Shown one piece after another: positions 35,151-46,394 of a stretch of DNA of 64,000 nt (the stretch's first letter is position 1; each line of letters opens with the position of its first letter). This DNA is from Silurus meridionalis (Eukaryota > Chordata > Actinopteri > Siluriformes > Siluridae), in assembly GCF_014805685.1 (NCBI RefSeq), contig NC_060891.1:1520001-1584000 (forward strand), read 5' to 3'. A program made the position numbers and the translations under genes. The notes beneath the pieces were generated by a model, which was not told where the DNA came from, did not search any database, and was given only the letters and a program-made list of their open reading frames with translations.

Positions 35151-35613
35151 ATAAATGCACAAGACTCGCATCTAAACCCGTGTACTCCGGTACGGAGCGT
35201 GAATGCAGGAGCTGTAACTGCTTTGTTGCATCACTATGCTGCAATACATTTATTAATGTAATAGTAAATTGCAGGAACATGGATGCTGGAACTGCCACAA
35301 TGCCACCAGGTCTTGTTTTTGGGGGGGGTTTGGGACCATGCTGCTTCTGGTCTCTCTCCTCCAGGACGATAGATGACCCCCTCGATGACCAGGTGCAACA
35401 CTCGAATTGGGTTGGAATCAAAAGCCGATGTTCTTGACGGTTGACTGCAGGGCAGACACTAATCCACCCTGTGAATGCAATTGTGGCTTTAGAAAAAGAA
35501 CGGGTTTCATACTGTGCCGTTAAGCTCGACGCTTCATATTTTGGAGCTCCGGCTATTGTATAAAGGTCACTCTGGTCCTCTTCACTCTCTCGCCACACAT
35601 TCGAGTGTGACAA
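35140..35613 (-). other. Unrecognised 157-codon open frame
   Basis: An open frame from ATG at 35613 to about 35140. The predicted product has no family signature I know, no signal peptide and no membrane span. It overlaps the A/C-rich repeat at its end and contains a run of prolines and lysines from a C-rich tract. It could be chance, a transposon fragment or an exon. I would not call it a gene on this evidence. Confidence 0.15.
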
Positions 35614-35640
35614 AAGCTCCTGTGATTGAGTTTTAGAGCA

Positions 35641-36339
35641 CAGAGAGGTAATCTAAGGAGCTCCAGAACCTTTCAGATGAGGTCAGAGTTTATCTTTTTT
35701 TTTTCATGACTGAGACAAAAGTAATTGCCCCCCCACGTATTAAGTCTTTTTGATTATTTAACTAAACGTATTCAGTCTGAAGATATTTACGTAAAATACA
35801 ACAATCATCATTAACTGCATCTGAATTTTTTAGACTGACTCATCATATAGTTTTATTTGTTTGTTTAATCAGGATGTTATATTAATTAGGATTTAATCAA
35901 AGTGCAAGAAACTAAACGTGTGTAAATATTGATTCTACATTTCAATAATACTGTATTGATTAAATTATATTCCTCAATGGCTCCAGTTAAATATCTACTT
36001 GAAAAACATCTGATCTTCTAGGAACAAACAAAGAAACCCATAGATTTGTACAGATCACATGATTAGTAATAATACAGTTAATTATATTTAATGATTATGA
36101 ACATAAACTCCATATCAATACTTTGATGTCATAATCAGTGCTCATTATCTGTAACGACTGTGACGTTTTCTCCTACACGAAAGATTTCTCGTTTCGAGCA
36201 TACGGCTATGAATGAGTTCGAGGAATGTGTTTCAGATCAAGCTAAATTTAGCCTGGCTCTGGGATCGGGATTTGCCTCGCTAGCACACAGATTGATCACA
36301 CTGACCACATCTTGTAATGAATCCAAGATCCGCTTAGGC

Positions 36340-36342
<3 letters not shown>
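35641..36342. other. Intergenic, no feature seen
   Basis: AT-rich, unrecognised. Confidence 0.5.

Positions 36343-36389
<47 letters not shown>
36343..36389 (+). repeat. (CA)n microsatellite
   Basis: About 23 CA units. Confidence 0.96.
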
Positions 36390-36394
<5 letters not shown>

Positions 36395-37186
36395 TCTTTG
36401 AGTTACAAACTGTTTTGTAGGTCATGAGAAAAAGGCAGTTACGTGTCACAAGTTTGAATTATATATTTTTTGTGCAAAATGTCGTCTTTTCTTCTTGCCT
36501 GAAAAAAGGAACATCACCCTTTGTGTCATACTGTTCCAAGAAAACAGTCAACAGCAAGATATCCTGAAGTTTAGCTACTGTTATCTCTATTAAATTGTAC
36601 TTTTTTTTTTTTACAGCTGCATGAACTATGCTTTAATCCAGTATATTTTTGTAATGTATTACAGCTCACAGATAACCGAGACCGCGGTACCAAACCCGAG
36701 ACTACCTTTAGGAGATGCTCATGTCCGTTTGCGATGATGCAAGATGAACACAACTGCACTAGCTTTCGCTAAAGTGTGAAAGCAGAGCAAAGCTTCAGCA
36801 ATGCTGTGTTGCTCAGATTCGGATCTCTGTAAACGTGCTTAGTGTGAGCACTAGAGGTCGACCGATTCATCGGTTTTACTGATTAACCGGCACTGATACT
36901 GGTACTGTACCAGTACATACCAATAGTTTTTCCTGGTTGAGTTATACAGTATGAGAGCGGCCTCTAGAGGCAAATCACTGACATCCAGAGGTGGCAAAAG
37001 TACACACATCCTTTACTTAAGTAGAAGTACAGATCCTCATGTTTTAAAATACTCGGGTAAAAGTTGAAGTACTGATTATACTTTTTTACTCAAGTGAAAG
37101 TAATGAAGTTTTGGCTCAGATATGTACTTAAGTAAAAAGTAGTTATTACTGCTACCTGTTTTAGCTGTTAACTGGACCTCACATCA

Positions 37187-37210
37187 TATTAGATAGATAG
37201 ACAGATAGAC

Positions 37211-37246
<36 letters not shown>
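37187..37246 (+). repeat. (AGAT)n microsatellite
   Basis: TAGATAGACAGATAGAC then pure AGAT units, immediately before the first tRNA-like module. Confidence 0.95.
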
Positions 37247-37316
37247 GTGATAGCCTAGTGGGTTAATGTCAGGGTCCCCACGAGGATGAGTTTGAGAGTT
37301 CGATTCCTGCTTGAGC
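37247..37316 (+). ncRNA. tRNA-like module 1
   Basis: A-box-like TAGCCTAGTGGG at 37251 and B-box-like AGTTCGATTCC at 37297, 46 bases apart as in a tRNA gene. No paired acceptor stem is seen, so this is a tRNA-derived repeat rather than a tRNA. Confidence 0.5.
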
Positions 37317-37432
37317 TGGTGGTTTCTGTGTTGGTAAATAAAACTCTCGGACCTTGTCCACTCTGAAAACATTTCAATTCTGTCCTTTCTGTGTTGGATT
37401 AATTTCTTGATTTCCTGGTCTTTAATGAAATA

Positions 37433-38460
37433 TAACCTCAGTGGGTTAAGGCTTGTGCCTGAACTTCGTCCTTAATATAGTCCACGCTGGTGATAAGGTT
37501 TCAAAGCCAGTCCTACATGCCTTCTTTCTTACTGCGCTGGCATGAAACAAAGTATGAACCCTCCAAAAAGCACACATGCTTTTCAGCAGTGGTCGCTCAG
37601 TGGTTTAAGGCTTGTGCCTCATCTAAACATGCATCCCAGTCTGATCTCTTCCATGGTTCATCGGATTAAGGCTGGTGACTCGCTGATGGTGAGGATCAGG
37701 GTTTGAATCCTGCTAGTTGCGATGTTGTTTATGCTCCTGCTTCCTTAATCTTTCTTTAGCTTTATATTCTTGTGTTGATGGTTTAAAGGTAGATAGACCT
37801 GCTCTAAACAAACTTCCTGGCCTGTCTTCTCTGATGGTTCAGTGGGTTAAATCAGGTGTCATGCTCTTGGTGGGGTTCAGGGTTTGAATCCCCCTTTCTG
37901 CCTTCCAGTCACGATCAGGATTCATTCCCTACATTTTTCTTTAGCGATATATTTTTGTTTTTAATGGGTTGAAAAGAAAGATAGACCTGCTCTTTACAAG
38001 CTTCCTAGCCTGTCCTCACCGATGGGTCAATGGGTTAACGTTGGTGTCTTGCTGGTGGTGGGATCAGGGTTCGAATCCTGCTATTTACAATGTGGGTTCA
38101 ACTTGTGCTACTTACATCTATATTCGCTTCCTACATCTTTCTTTAGCGTTAAATTCTTGTGTTGATGGTTTGAAAAGAAAGATAGACCTGCTCTAAACAA
38201 ACTTGTCCTTCTTGATAGTTCAGTGGGTTAATGCTGGTGCCTTGCTAATGGTGTGAATCAGGGTTCAAATCCTGCATTTTTCCTGCTAGTCATGATATGG
38301 GTTTGCTTCCTAAGTATGTCTTTAGCATTATATTTTTGTGTTGACGGTTTGAAAAAAAAGATAGACCTGCTATAAACAATCATTGCAGCCTGTCCTTCCA
38401 GATGGTTCAGTGCGTTAAGGCTGGTATTTTGCTGTTGGTGGGGTTCAGGGTTTGAATCCT
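37433..38460 (+). repeat. Tandem array of ~187-bp units, each with a tRNA-like A box and B box
   Basis: Well-preserved modules: A boxes at 37654, 37835, 38023, 38216 and 38403 (for example TGGTTCAGTGGG), and B boxes at 37700, 37881, 38068, 38262 and 38449 (GGTTYRAATCC; the one at 38068 is a perfect GGTTCGAATCC). A-to-B spacing is 45-46 bases in every module, and B-to-B spacing is 181-194. Two decayed modules start near 37433 and 37590. The units also share non-tRNA sequence (GATAGACCTGCTCT.., ..TTTCTTTAGCG.., TTGATGGTTTGAAAA). Confidence 0.8.
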
Positions 38461-38546
38461 GCTTTCTGTGTTTCTTTCTGGTCTGAATTTTTTGCTTTGA
38501 AGCATGAAACGAAGGATAAACCCCCAAAAAAAAGAAAGTGTGTTGT

Positions 38547-38621
38547 GGGACTTGATGGCTTTGTGGTAAAAGCCTTGCCTCTGAGCTCAGAGGTTGCTGG
38601 TTCAAATCTGGCTTGTCCCCA
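38547..38621 (+). ncRNA. tRNA-like module with partial acceptor stem
   Basis: GGGAC at 38547 can pair with GTCCC at 38615. The A box TGGCTTTGTGGT is at 38556 and the B box GGTTCAAATCT at 38599. The anticodon-arm position is a perfect 16-base palindrome, CCTCTGAGCTCAGAGG. This is the most complete tRNA fold in the array, but the acceptor stem is short and the T stem mismatched, so it is likely a tRNA-derived pseudogene or SINE head. Confidence 0.5.
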
Positions 38622-38900
38622 TACTGGGTAAGTTGTGTGGAAACTAGTGTGTGGTGAGCAATGGAGTGGGTGGCTGTGAAGACCTGCTGGTTTACAGCCT
38701 AAGACAAAGAAGAGAATAAAAGGTTTTGCATATTTTGGGGGAGGAGAGTGTGGTGGAATAAAATTTTCCCTGGAGCCTATGTTGAAACTTTTTTGCATGT
38801 TTTTGCTTCATAACCCCCTGTTTTCACCTTCTCAGATGCCAGGGGGGCACACGCCTGTATATTGCCCCCCTGGTTCAGGATATGCCCTCTGAAACCTTCC

Positions 38901-38998
38901 ACATCCGACCTTCCACGCAGCCATTTCTGACACCTTCCTCAGTATGGTCACATCTGACCTTCCATGCAGCCATTTCTGACACCTTCCTCAGTATGGTC
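38901..38998 (+). repeat. 49-bp direct tandem repeat, two copies
   Basis: 38901-38949 and 38950-38998 are identical apart from about two C/T differences. It lies between the rightward and leftward tRNA-like arrays. Confidence 0.92.
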
Positions 38999-39019
38999 AC
39001 CGGAACCTTCTGCACTCTT

Positions 39020-39105
39020 AACTTTGAGTCCTGGCTGGGGTTTGAACCAGCAACCTCTCAACCCAGAGGTAAAGCTCTTCCAATTGAGCCACAGGATCTC
39101 CTGCA
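39020..39105 (-). ncRNA. tRNA-like module, minus strand
   Basis: On the minus strand the A box is TGGCTCAATTGG (complement of 39080-39091) and the B box GGTTCAAACCC (complement of 39038-39048), 43 bases apart. Complementary CCTCT/AGAGG around the anticodon region is present. It faces the plus-strand array. Confidence 0.5.
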
Positions 39106-39180
39106 AGAACCTGATTTTTAGGACCTTTTTTGGTTCTTTTATAAAACTTTGTATACAATTTAAAGGAAAGCTAAAGGGTA

Positions 39181-39240
39181 GGAATTGAACCAGGTGAGTC
39201 AGATAGCAGAGACTGCATCACTAACCACTACACTACCAGA
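39181..39240 (-). ncRNA. tRNA-like module, minus strand
   Basis: On the minus strand, TGGTAGTGTAGTGGTTAG (complement of 39221-39238) resembles the D arm of tRNA-Val/Glu/Asp-type genes, and GGTTCAATTCC (complement of 39181-39191) is a B box. The sequence just left of it (39119-39193) recurs in decayed form at 39458-39532 with another B-box-like GGTTTGATTC, so the minus-strand side is also tandem, with a period of about 339 bases. Confidence 0.5.
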
Positions 39241-39596
39241 GGGGTGACAAACAAGGCTTTGCTTATTGGACTCTTGGCTTTTCTATAGTTAAGAGACCAC
39301 TGTTTTCTCTTAGATCATGATGGTAGAGGGTCAAAACTTCTCCTTCCTGTACATTCTCTCAGTTACTCAAAGTCTATGAGAAGTGACTCAGGTACAAGAA
39401 CCACATCTCCAACACCTGCACCACTGATATACCATGATTTACCAGCAACCAATTTTAATGACCTTTTATTGTTCTGTTTTTAAAAACTTCTTATAATGTT
39501 TAATATGAAACTAGAGGTAAGAATCAAACCAGGAAAGTCTTTCATCATAGATCGCTAATGGCATTACTTTCAAAACTTTGTTAGACATGTAAATAA

Positions 39597-39775
39597 GCAG
39601 GAAAGACAGAGACAAAGACAAAGAGACACAGACACGGCTTTAGAAAGAGTGAGAAACAAATAGAGAGACAGCAAGAAAGAGACATATACAATGAGACAGA
39701 GACATTTACTAAAAGAGACACAGAGACAATTAGATAGTGAAAATAGAGAGACAAAGATAGCGAGATATAGCCACT
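39597..39775 (+). repeat. Purine-rich GAGACA tract
   Basis: About 180 bases of imperfect GACA/GAGA repeats with few pyrimidines other than C and T in ACA and ATA contexts. Non-coding. Confidence 0.85.
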
Positions 39776-39829
39776 TCCTGTTGGAAGTGTTTATCCCGAG
39801 CGACTCTTAATGATCTCATTTACTAAATG

Positions 39830-39890
39830 AGCAGTAGTGAGTTAAGTGCTTGCTCAGGTGCCCAAAACTGGCAGCTTGGAGGTGTTAAAC
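39830..39890. repeat. Fragment of the repeat also present at 63520-63650
   Basis: GAGTTAAGTGCTTGCTCAGG, then CCAAAACTGGCAGCTTGGAG, parallels TGAGGGTTAGGGGCCTTGC and AGAAGTGGCAGCTGGGTGG at 63530-63580. Confidence 0.5.
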
Positions 39891-40048
39891 ATGTATCATA
39901 TTTACAGCATGTGATATGTACAGTGATTAAATATAAAGGCTATATCAGTGCAGAGACGTGTGGACATCATTAAGAGCCTTTGCTATGTTTCCACACGGAC
40001 AGTTAATGAGGTGATACCGGAGAAACTGCACCTCTTCAAGTCAGAAAG

Positions 40049-40050
<2 letters not shown>

Positions 40051-40086
<36 letters not shown>
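40051..40086 (+). repeat. (AT)n microsatellite
   Basis: About 18 AT units. Confidence 0.96.
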
Positions 40087-40092
<6 letters not shown>

Positions 40093-40512
40093 TATAGACA
40101 TTTTACAGATTTGAATGATGCATTGTTTTTATCTGTACAATCAATAAAGACAGTAATTTAAGTTTGTGTCGCCATTATGAGGAAAAACCCACAAAACGCC
40201 ACCCAGAGGGTTAATTGTGTAAAACATGGCGGATTTGGTGTTTGATTTGAGACTTGGCGCAGAAATAAAACAAATGTTTACTGATTAAAAATATTTTTAT
40301 CTGGAGTTTATTTATTTCTTTTATATCTAAGAAAGGACGTCGTGGATAAACGTATTTTTTGCCGAAGGTTTTAATTTCGCCTCTTTTTTATTTAGTTATT
40401 TATTTATGTATTTACATTTTCTATAAAATGTTGAAACAGAAATGCGCACTGAATTGATAGCATGTTAATAAAATTTAGTGCCGTTTACAATAATTTAAAT
40501 TTTGACAGCCAA

Positions 40513-40635
<123 letters not shown>

Positions 40636-41249
40636 AAACTAATTGAAAATGTTGTTACCTAATGAATGTGTCCAGGCTGAAGATCCACATATAGAACACA
40701 AGCAGAGAAAAGATGATGATGATCAGGAATGTGTCTGTTCTCAGTCATGTTCTCATCACTGACTCCCTCTGTCTCATCCACATTAACCCCAAACTTTTAA
40801 CTGTCTTCTGTCTGCTGATTCTTAGCTCCGTAAACTAGTCTACATCTGTGGTGAGTGAGAGTCAGGACTTTATACACCAGCTGATTGAAAAAGACGCGCA
40901 GTAACAGGAAATCAGTTGTTCGGCTGAAATCGGCACAGTGAAAATAAAAAAAATATTTCACCAAATCAATGGATTAAAACTAAAGTAACGAGCCGTTTTT
41001 GAAAATGTAAGAAGTAAAAAGTACAGATATTTGTGTAAAAATGTAATGAGTAAAAGTAAAAAGTTATAATAAAAATAAATAGTGAAGTAAAATACTGATA
41101 ACAAAAAAATCTACTTAAGTACAGTAACGAAGTATTTGTACTCTGTTACTTCCCACCTCTGGTGACATCACGTCAGTTATTATTGTTATCTGAAATGCAA
41201 AATAAAAAAAAAGCACTGAATCAAGAAAATGTGCTAATTATTATTATTA

Positions 41250-41432
41250 TAATACATAATAAAAAACATACACTCCATGTAAAATAGTACTGAACTTTAT
41301 TACAAAAATGCAAAGTAAAAAAAACAGCACTGTATCATGAAAATGTGTTAATTAATATGAATATATTAGTATAGTATTAGTATAGTACTATTTTACATGG
41401 AGTGTATGTTTTTTATTATGTATAATAATAGT
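41250..41432. repeat. Fold-back (inverted repeat)
   Basis: ACACTCCATGTAAAATAGTAC on the left (about 41270-41290) has its exact complement GTACTATTTTACATGGAGTGT on the right (about 41384-41404). Complementarity continues through the AAAAAACAT/ATGTTTTTT and TAATAATA-type flanks, giving arms of roughly 50 bases around a ~95-base loop. Part of the surrounding MITE. Confidence 0.75.
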
Positions 41433-44400
41433 TTTTACATTCCATCCAAACAACCGGTGGAGCTCTAGCTTGCACACACCATTTAATACCGTGAAATGCT
41501 CCTCTCTATCATCTGTATTTATAAAATAATTGATAAATACGCGCAGCTTGTCATGCGATTGAGAACGTTCAGTGCATGTCCTTCTCTGTGCTGAAGACTT
41601 CCACATGTCAAAAAAGTTATACAAGTGAAACACTGAAGACTCCCCCAAGAGCCATTACATACAGTGCATGCATTTGCATAAACTTAAGAGCTGCTGTTAT
41701 AGAATACAATATACAATTAATCAACACCTCCTGACCAATCACGATCCAGAATTCAACAGCAGCAAGTGCCACATGTAAGGTTTTTTGTGTAATATCAGGG
41801 CGTTTTCTAGCTTTTAGTGTTGCTTGTGCGTGCATCCTTGGAGCTAGGAGAAAACAGTGAAGGGTGAGGCTGGAAATGTTGGCTTCATGAAACTCTACAA
41901 AAATGTTGGCCTAAAGACATTCTTAGAGACCAGAGTCACTTGGGAACATGTTCATTCAACCACAGCTGAGAAGAAATCCAACTCAATACACATTTCTAAG
42001 CCGAGTTTGTTTTTTCTTTATTTAAACTCTTGTGATCAGTAACTTTGTAGCGTTGTCATTACTTGCATAATTTTCATCAAATAAACCTCATGACATTGTG
42101 AAATATGTATTTCTATAATGCCAAAAACAAGCATCTCTATGATGCCAAAACAAGCATCAAGAGCCAATCATAACCATTGTTTTCTGAGAAGCTCTGAGAC
42201 GTTCGAGAGAAATGGGTGGGTAAAACACGTTCCTCTGAGAGACTTGTCGTGTCAGAACAAAGTTATGTTAGTTTCACCAGTGGCCCTTTTATAAATAACT
42301 TATAAGACAAGCTAGACATTGTGTGGTAAGGTCGTCCAAAACAGTTAAGCTTTTTATGAACCATTTATATTTTTACGTTTTCTTTCCTGTAGAATTTGAA
42401 CAAAAACTTACAATTTGCCTTCATTTCAAATCCAAAAATGTAAGGAAAAAACACAGGGTGATGCTTCTGCTAGAGATGATATATGCGGTTGTGCAGTTGT
42501 GGCTACAGTGAAAGGAGACTTGCTGTATTGTGTTTTGGGTTTCTTGCTTTAGTAATTGCATTCATTCTCACTGTATGAGATTCCTGTCTGTGATACAGTG
42601 CTCTGTTCTACTGCGTTTCTCTACAATATCGATGTTGTCTATAGCCATGCCGGTATAATGATGGTATTAAGAGGGGGGATTCTTATAATGTAGGACTAAA
42701 CTAAAGGCCTAGAGGTGAAGTGCATGGCCTGCCACTGCTAAGAGTTAGCGCAACTAAACAAGCTACCAAAGTGTCTTCCAAAACACTGTTTGTCCAAAAT
42801 CAGGGATGTTTTATTAAAAAAAAAGTAACTGTACACAATACTAACACCGGAGACTCCAGGATCCGTTACTACAGAAATAAGAGCATTAAGAAGAAAACCT
42901 GGGATTTGTAGCTGAATAACTTTTAGAGCTGCCATTATAGAAAATATATCAACATGGCCAACTCAAACTCAATACCATAAGATTGTAAATAAATGTGCTA
43001 ATTGTAACTTCTGCGCTCAGTTTTATGATGCTTGCTTTAATTCTGAGAAAACTTGATGTGATTGGTCATTACACATTAGCGGCTGTGTGTGTTTGCACAC
43101 ATACACGTGTGTTTTTCAGTCCTGGCCAAAATCCTGTCTCTAATGAAGGACTGTGCTGTACTCTGAGACAGTGGCACCAGCACCACATGAAAGGGAAACA
43201 CATGCACACACTCATTACGACATTGACACAAAATCTGAAACAAGTGAGTAATTCATGGCCAGTGCGGTCATTTTATTCCCATGGCCAGTACAGAGGGGTT
43301 CTGTGACAAAGAGATGGTTCAGGACGAGACGGCGTCACGTACTAAAGAGCTCGGAGACTTGGCTGCTTTTTAAATCTGATAACTACATCAACTGTTTTGG
43401 CAAAATAACAGCGAGTCTGCGTACAGAACGCCCCTCGGATTGTTGGCCAACTGAAAAACTTTTATTTATTATTAGCTCTTTGTTTAGCAGGTAGAGCAAT
43501 AAACAACATGCACAGAAACAAATTGTCTGTCAGGCCAAGACTAAATATGACTACAAGTGAGATGAAGAGACTGAGAAACTGTTTGACTGGATGTGATCCA
43601 GAAAAAACAAAGAAATAAAAAAAAAGCTGCAAGTGAAATTTCAGCACTATTGTGTTTCATCCTGAAACCCATAATGCCTTGCTGGTGATGTGTGCCAAAC
43701 TGGATCGAGCGTAAGCCACAATTATGCTAAACGTGACAAAAATGTCGCTAAAGCTGTATTTGGACTGGATTTAATTTTTCATATGGAGGTGGGTAATGCA
43801 ATTGAGCTATCGCTGGGATTCTATTTCCACTCACGGACTGCAAGTCTGGAAGGATTAGGAATTATTTTATCGTCTCTAAAATGGCGAGTAAAAATAACCC
43901 CAGGCAATGGGGTTCCCATACCACATACCACCTGGCATGTTGGTGAAATTGATGTCAAGAAGTGTTCTCCTTCTCTCTTTTCTTTTACTGCGCATCAACA
44001 CCAAAATAAAACAGTGTCAGAATAGTAAAATATAGACAACGACAACAGGATATAGGTTCAGCCTATAGATATGTGATGGTCATGTGACCTGTGAATGGTT
44101 TAGAGTGATATCGAGTACACGCTCATGTGATGAATACAGAGGCTACTATCAGAAATGTTCCAGAGATCCTCCAAAAACACACAGCTGCCTGTTCGAATAG
44201 TGCTCAAGAGTATTTTTATTTAAAAAAATCACATCAGTTCCTTCACAGCTGGACATCTTCTGGTCAGAACTGCAGACATGCAGTTATTTAAAAGCAGATC
44301 CTGAGTTTGAAGTGTACATCCCACCGTGCCTGGGTGGTCACTACAGACACAGACATGACCTGCAACTCACACACACAAACCTGCAACTTCTTCACCACGA

Positions 44401-44857
44401 GTCTCTGTTAAATTATTACTCAAACTTGTGCACCCCAGTAATTGTGTCCCCTGTGAATATATGAAGCACTGCAGAGAATACTGCAGAGAAAGTCCTTTAA
44501 AGACATACGCTGGCTGTGTTTAGGTTGGAAAAGTCTTGAGAAAAAAAATCTTTCAAGCCACTAAAGGGTAAATTGACTTTTAATGGGTGGTGGCTCCGTT
44601 ATGTTATTGTACCAAGACCCCTCATGGAATTTCATTTTTTCTCTTCTCTCTTTTTTTTTTAACCTCTACAGGTTTAGAGCCGGTCTGCCCCCAGTGACCT
44701 GTAAAATGGTGGAGGTAGAATGCACTCAACACAACTGTACAAAAATGTAAAGACCTTCAAAATTATAAATAAATAAAAAACTTGATTGTGTAATATAAAA
44801 CGAGAAGTGAATAAGGGGTTCATTATCAATTAATGGGGGTTTATAAATGAGACCCCA
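41433..44857. other. Intergenic, no feature seen
   Basis: No gene, RNA or transposon recognised. Open frames here (for example near 43690-44025) have no family signature. A short frame behind a pyrimidine tract at 44671 is discussed as a finding. Confidence 0.5.
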
Positions 44858-46172
44858 GGACAGGTAAACACAGAAGATGCTGCAGAATGAAAAATGGAGG
44901 AACGGAGAGAAAACAGCGAGGGGCGAGGAGAAGATTCAGGCCAAAGGACACAACAGAAGTTTCCAAATTTTGTAAAGAAATCACGAAGAAAACACTGTAC
45001 ATTTTGATGTAATACAGTGAACCTGAAAAGTATTCATAGCGCTTCACGTCTTCACATTTTATGTTACAGCCTTATTTAAAAATTTATTAAACTCATTGAC
45101 CATCGTGTTCCTGGTCACCTCTCTGACTAACGCCCTTCTCCCTTTATGGTTTAGTTTGGCCAGACGGCTCGCTCTAGCAAGAGTACTGGTGATTCTTCTA
45201 TTTATGGATGATGGAGGCAACTGTGCACATTGGGACCTTTAATGGTGCAGAAATGTTTCTGTTCCCTTCCCCAGATCTGTGCCTCGATACAATCATGTCT
45301 CAGAGGTCTATAGACAATTTCTTGGACTTCATGGCTTGGTTTGTTCTCTGACATGCACGGTTAACTGTGGGACCTCATATAGACAGATATGTGCAATCAA
45401 CCGAATTTACCCCAGGTGGACTCCAATCAAGTGATAGAAACATCTCAAGGATGATCAGTAAAACAGGATGCACCTTAGCTAAATGTTGAGTGTCAAAGCA
45501 AAGGCTGTACATTTTTATGTACATTAGATTAGATCTAGAATTCCTTTTGTTTGTTATTTTTAATATAGTCAGAGCCCAGACTTGAACCCGATTGAACATC
45601 TCTGGAGAGATCTAAAAATAGATGTGCTCTGACGCTCCCCATCCAACCTGATGGAGCTTGAGAGGTTCTGCAAAGAAGAATGGGAGAAAATAGGTGGCCA
45701 AGCTTGTAGCATCAAACTCAAAAAGACTTGAGGCTGTAATTGGTGCCAAAGGAGCTTCAACAAAGGATTTAACAAAGACTGTGAATATTTATATAGATTT
45801 CATACAAACATCTTACACATTCTCATTATGGGGTATTGTTTGTAGAATTTTGAGGACAATAATGAATAAGGCTGTAACATAACCAGATGCAAAAAAAGTG
45901 AAGTGCTGTGAATACTTTCCGGACGCACTGCATGGCAATTAAATGCACTAAATGGGTTTAGTTTTCACAGATTGCAATTTCAGCAATAAAAATGTAAATT
46001 GTTCTTATAAAGGAAACAAATTACTTGTTAATTTTAGGATACCCATCTTGTATTCTCTTTATATGTAGTATTGCTCTTTATTGAAGAAAAAGTACTTATT
46101 CGATTACTCAATTAATTGATCGATAAATCAATAGAATACTCAATTACTAAAATAATCGATAGCTGCAGCCCC
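44858..46172 (+). mobile_element. hAT-type MITE, copy C, split by a Tc1 insertion
   Basis: The left part (from GGACAGGTAAACACAGAAGA) and right part (from TGGCAATTAAATGCAC to AATCGATAGCTGCAGCCCC) match copy A on either side of the Tc1 element. The original left end appears lost. Confidence 0.7.
45015..45930. mobile_element. Rearranged Tc1-like element, transposase halves in opposite orientation
   Basis: The ends CAGTGAACCTGAAAAGTATT and CTTTCCGGACGCACTG are the terminal repeats of a common fish Tc1-like family. The segment 45090-45340 encodes, on the minus strand, the N-terminal transposase region (KKLSIDL..DMIVSRHRSGEG, then a VASIIHK-like helix). The segment 45575-45690 encodes, on the plus strand, the C-terminal end (SPDLNPIEHLWRDLK, then MELERFCKEEWEK). 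Both halves would share one strand in an intact element. Stops throughout, so it is non-autonomous. It is flanked by TA (45013-45014) and a mutated CA. Confidence 0.8.
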
Positions 46173-46394
46173 AGTCCATTACATTTCACTTATTTGCCCA
46201 ATAAGTTCTTCATATTCTATTCAAGCTTCACACATTCCATCCAATCCATATATTTAAAACAAAGTATATGAAAATATGACGGATTTAAACCGTCGTAAAA
46301 ATGTCCCTTGTTCAAGCTATGTGAAGACAATGTGTTGTTAAAAAGGATAAACCAACATGAAGACCAAAGAAATGTTTATAGGAAAAAAAACAAG

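Noticed and set aside
34618..35171. Minus-strand frames of 107-146 codons rich in Phe, Val and Cys, resembling a membrane protein
   Set aside because: Produced by the A/C-rich minisatellite; neighbouring frames give similar hydrophobic repeats.
37200..38600. A CRISPR-like array
   Set aside because: Units are ~187 bases, diverged, in vertebrate DNA and contain tRNA promoter boxes rather than short identical repeats with unique spacers.
38547..38621. A functional tRNA gene
   Set aside because: Only five acceptor pairs, mismatched T stem and a six-base palindromic loop in place of a normal anticodon loop.
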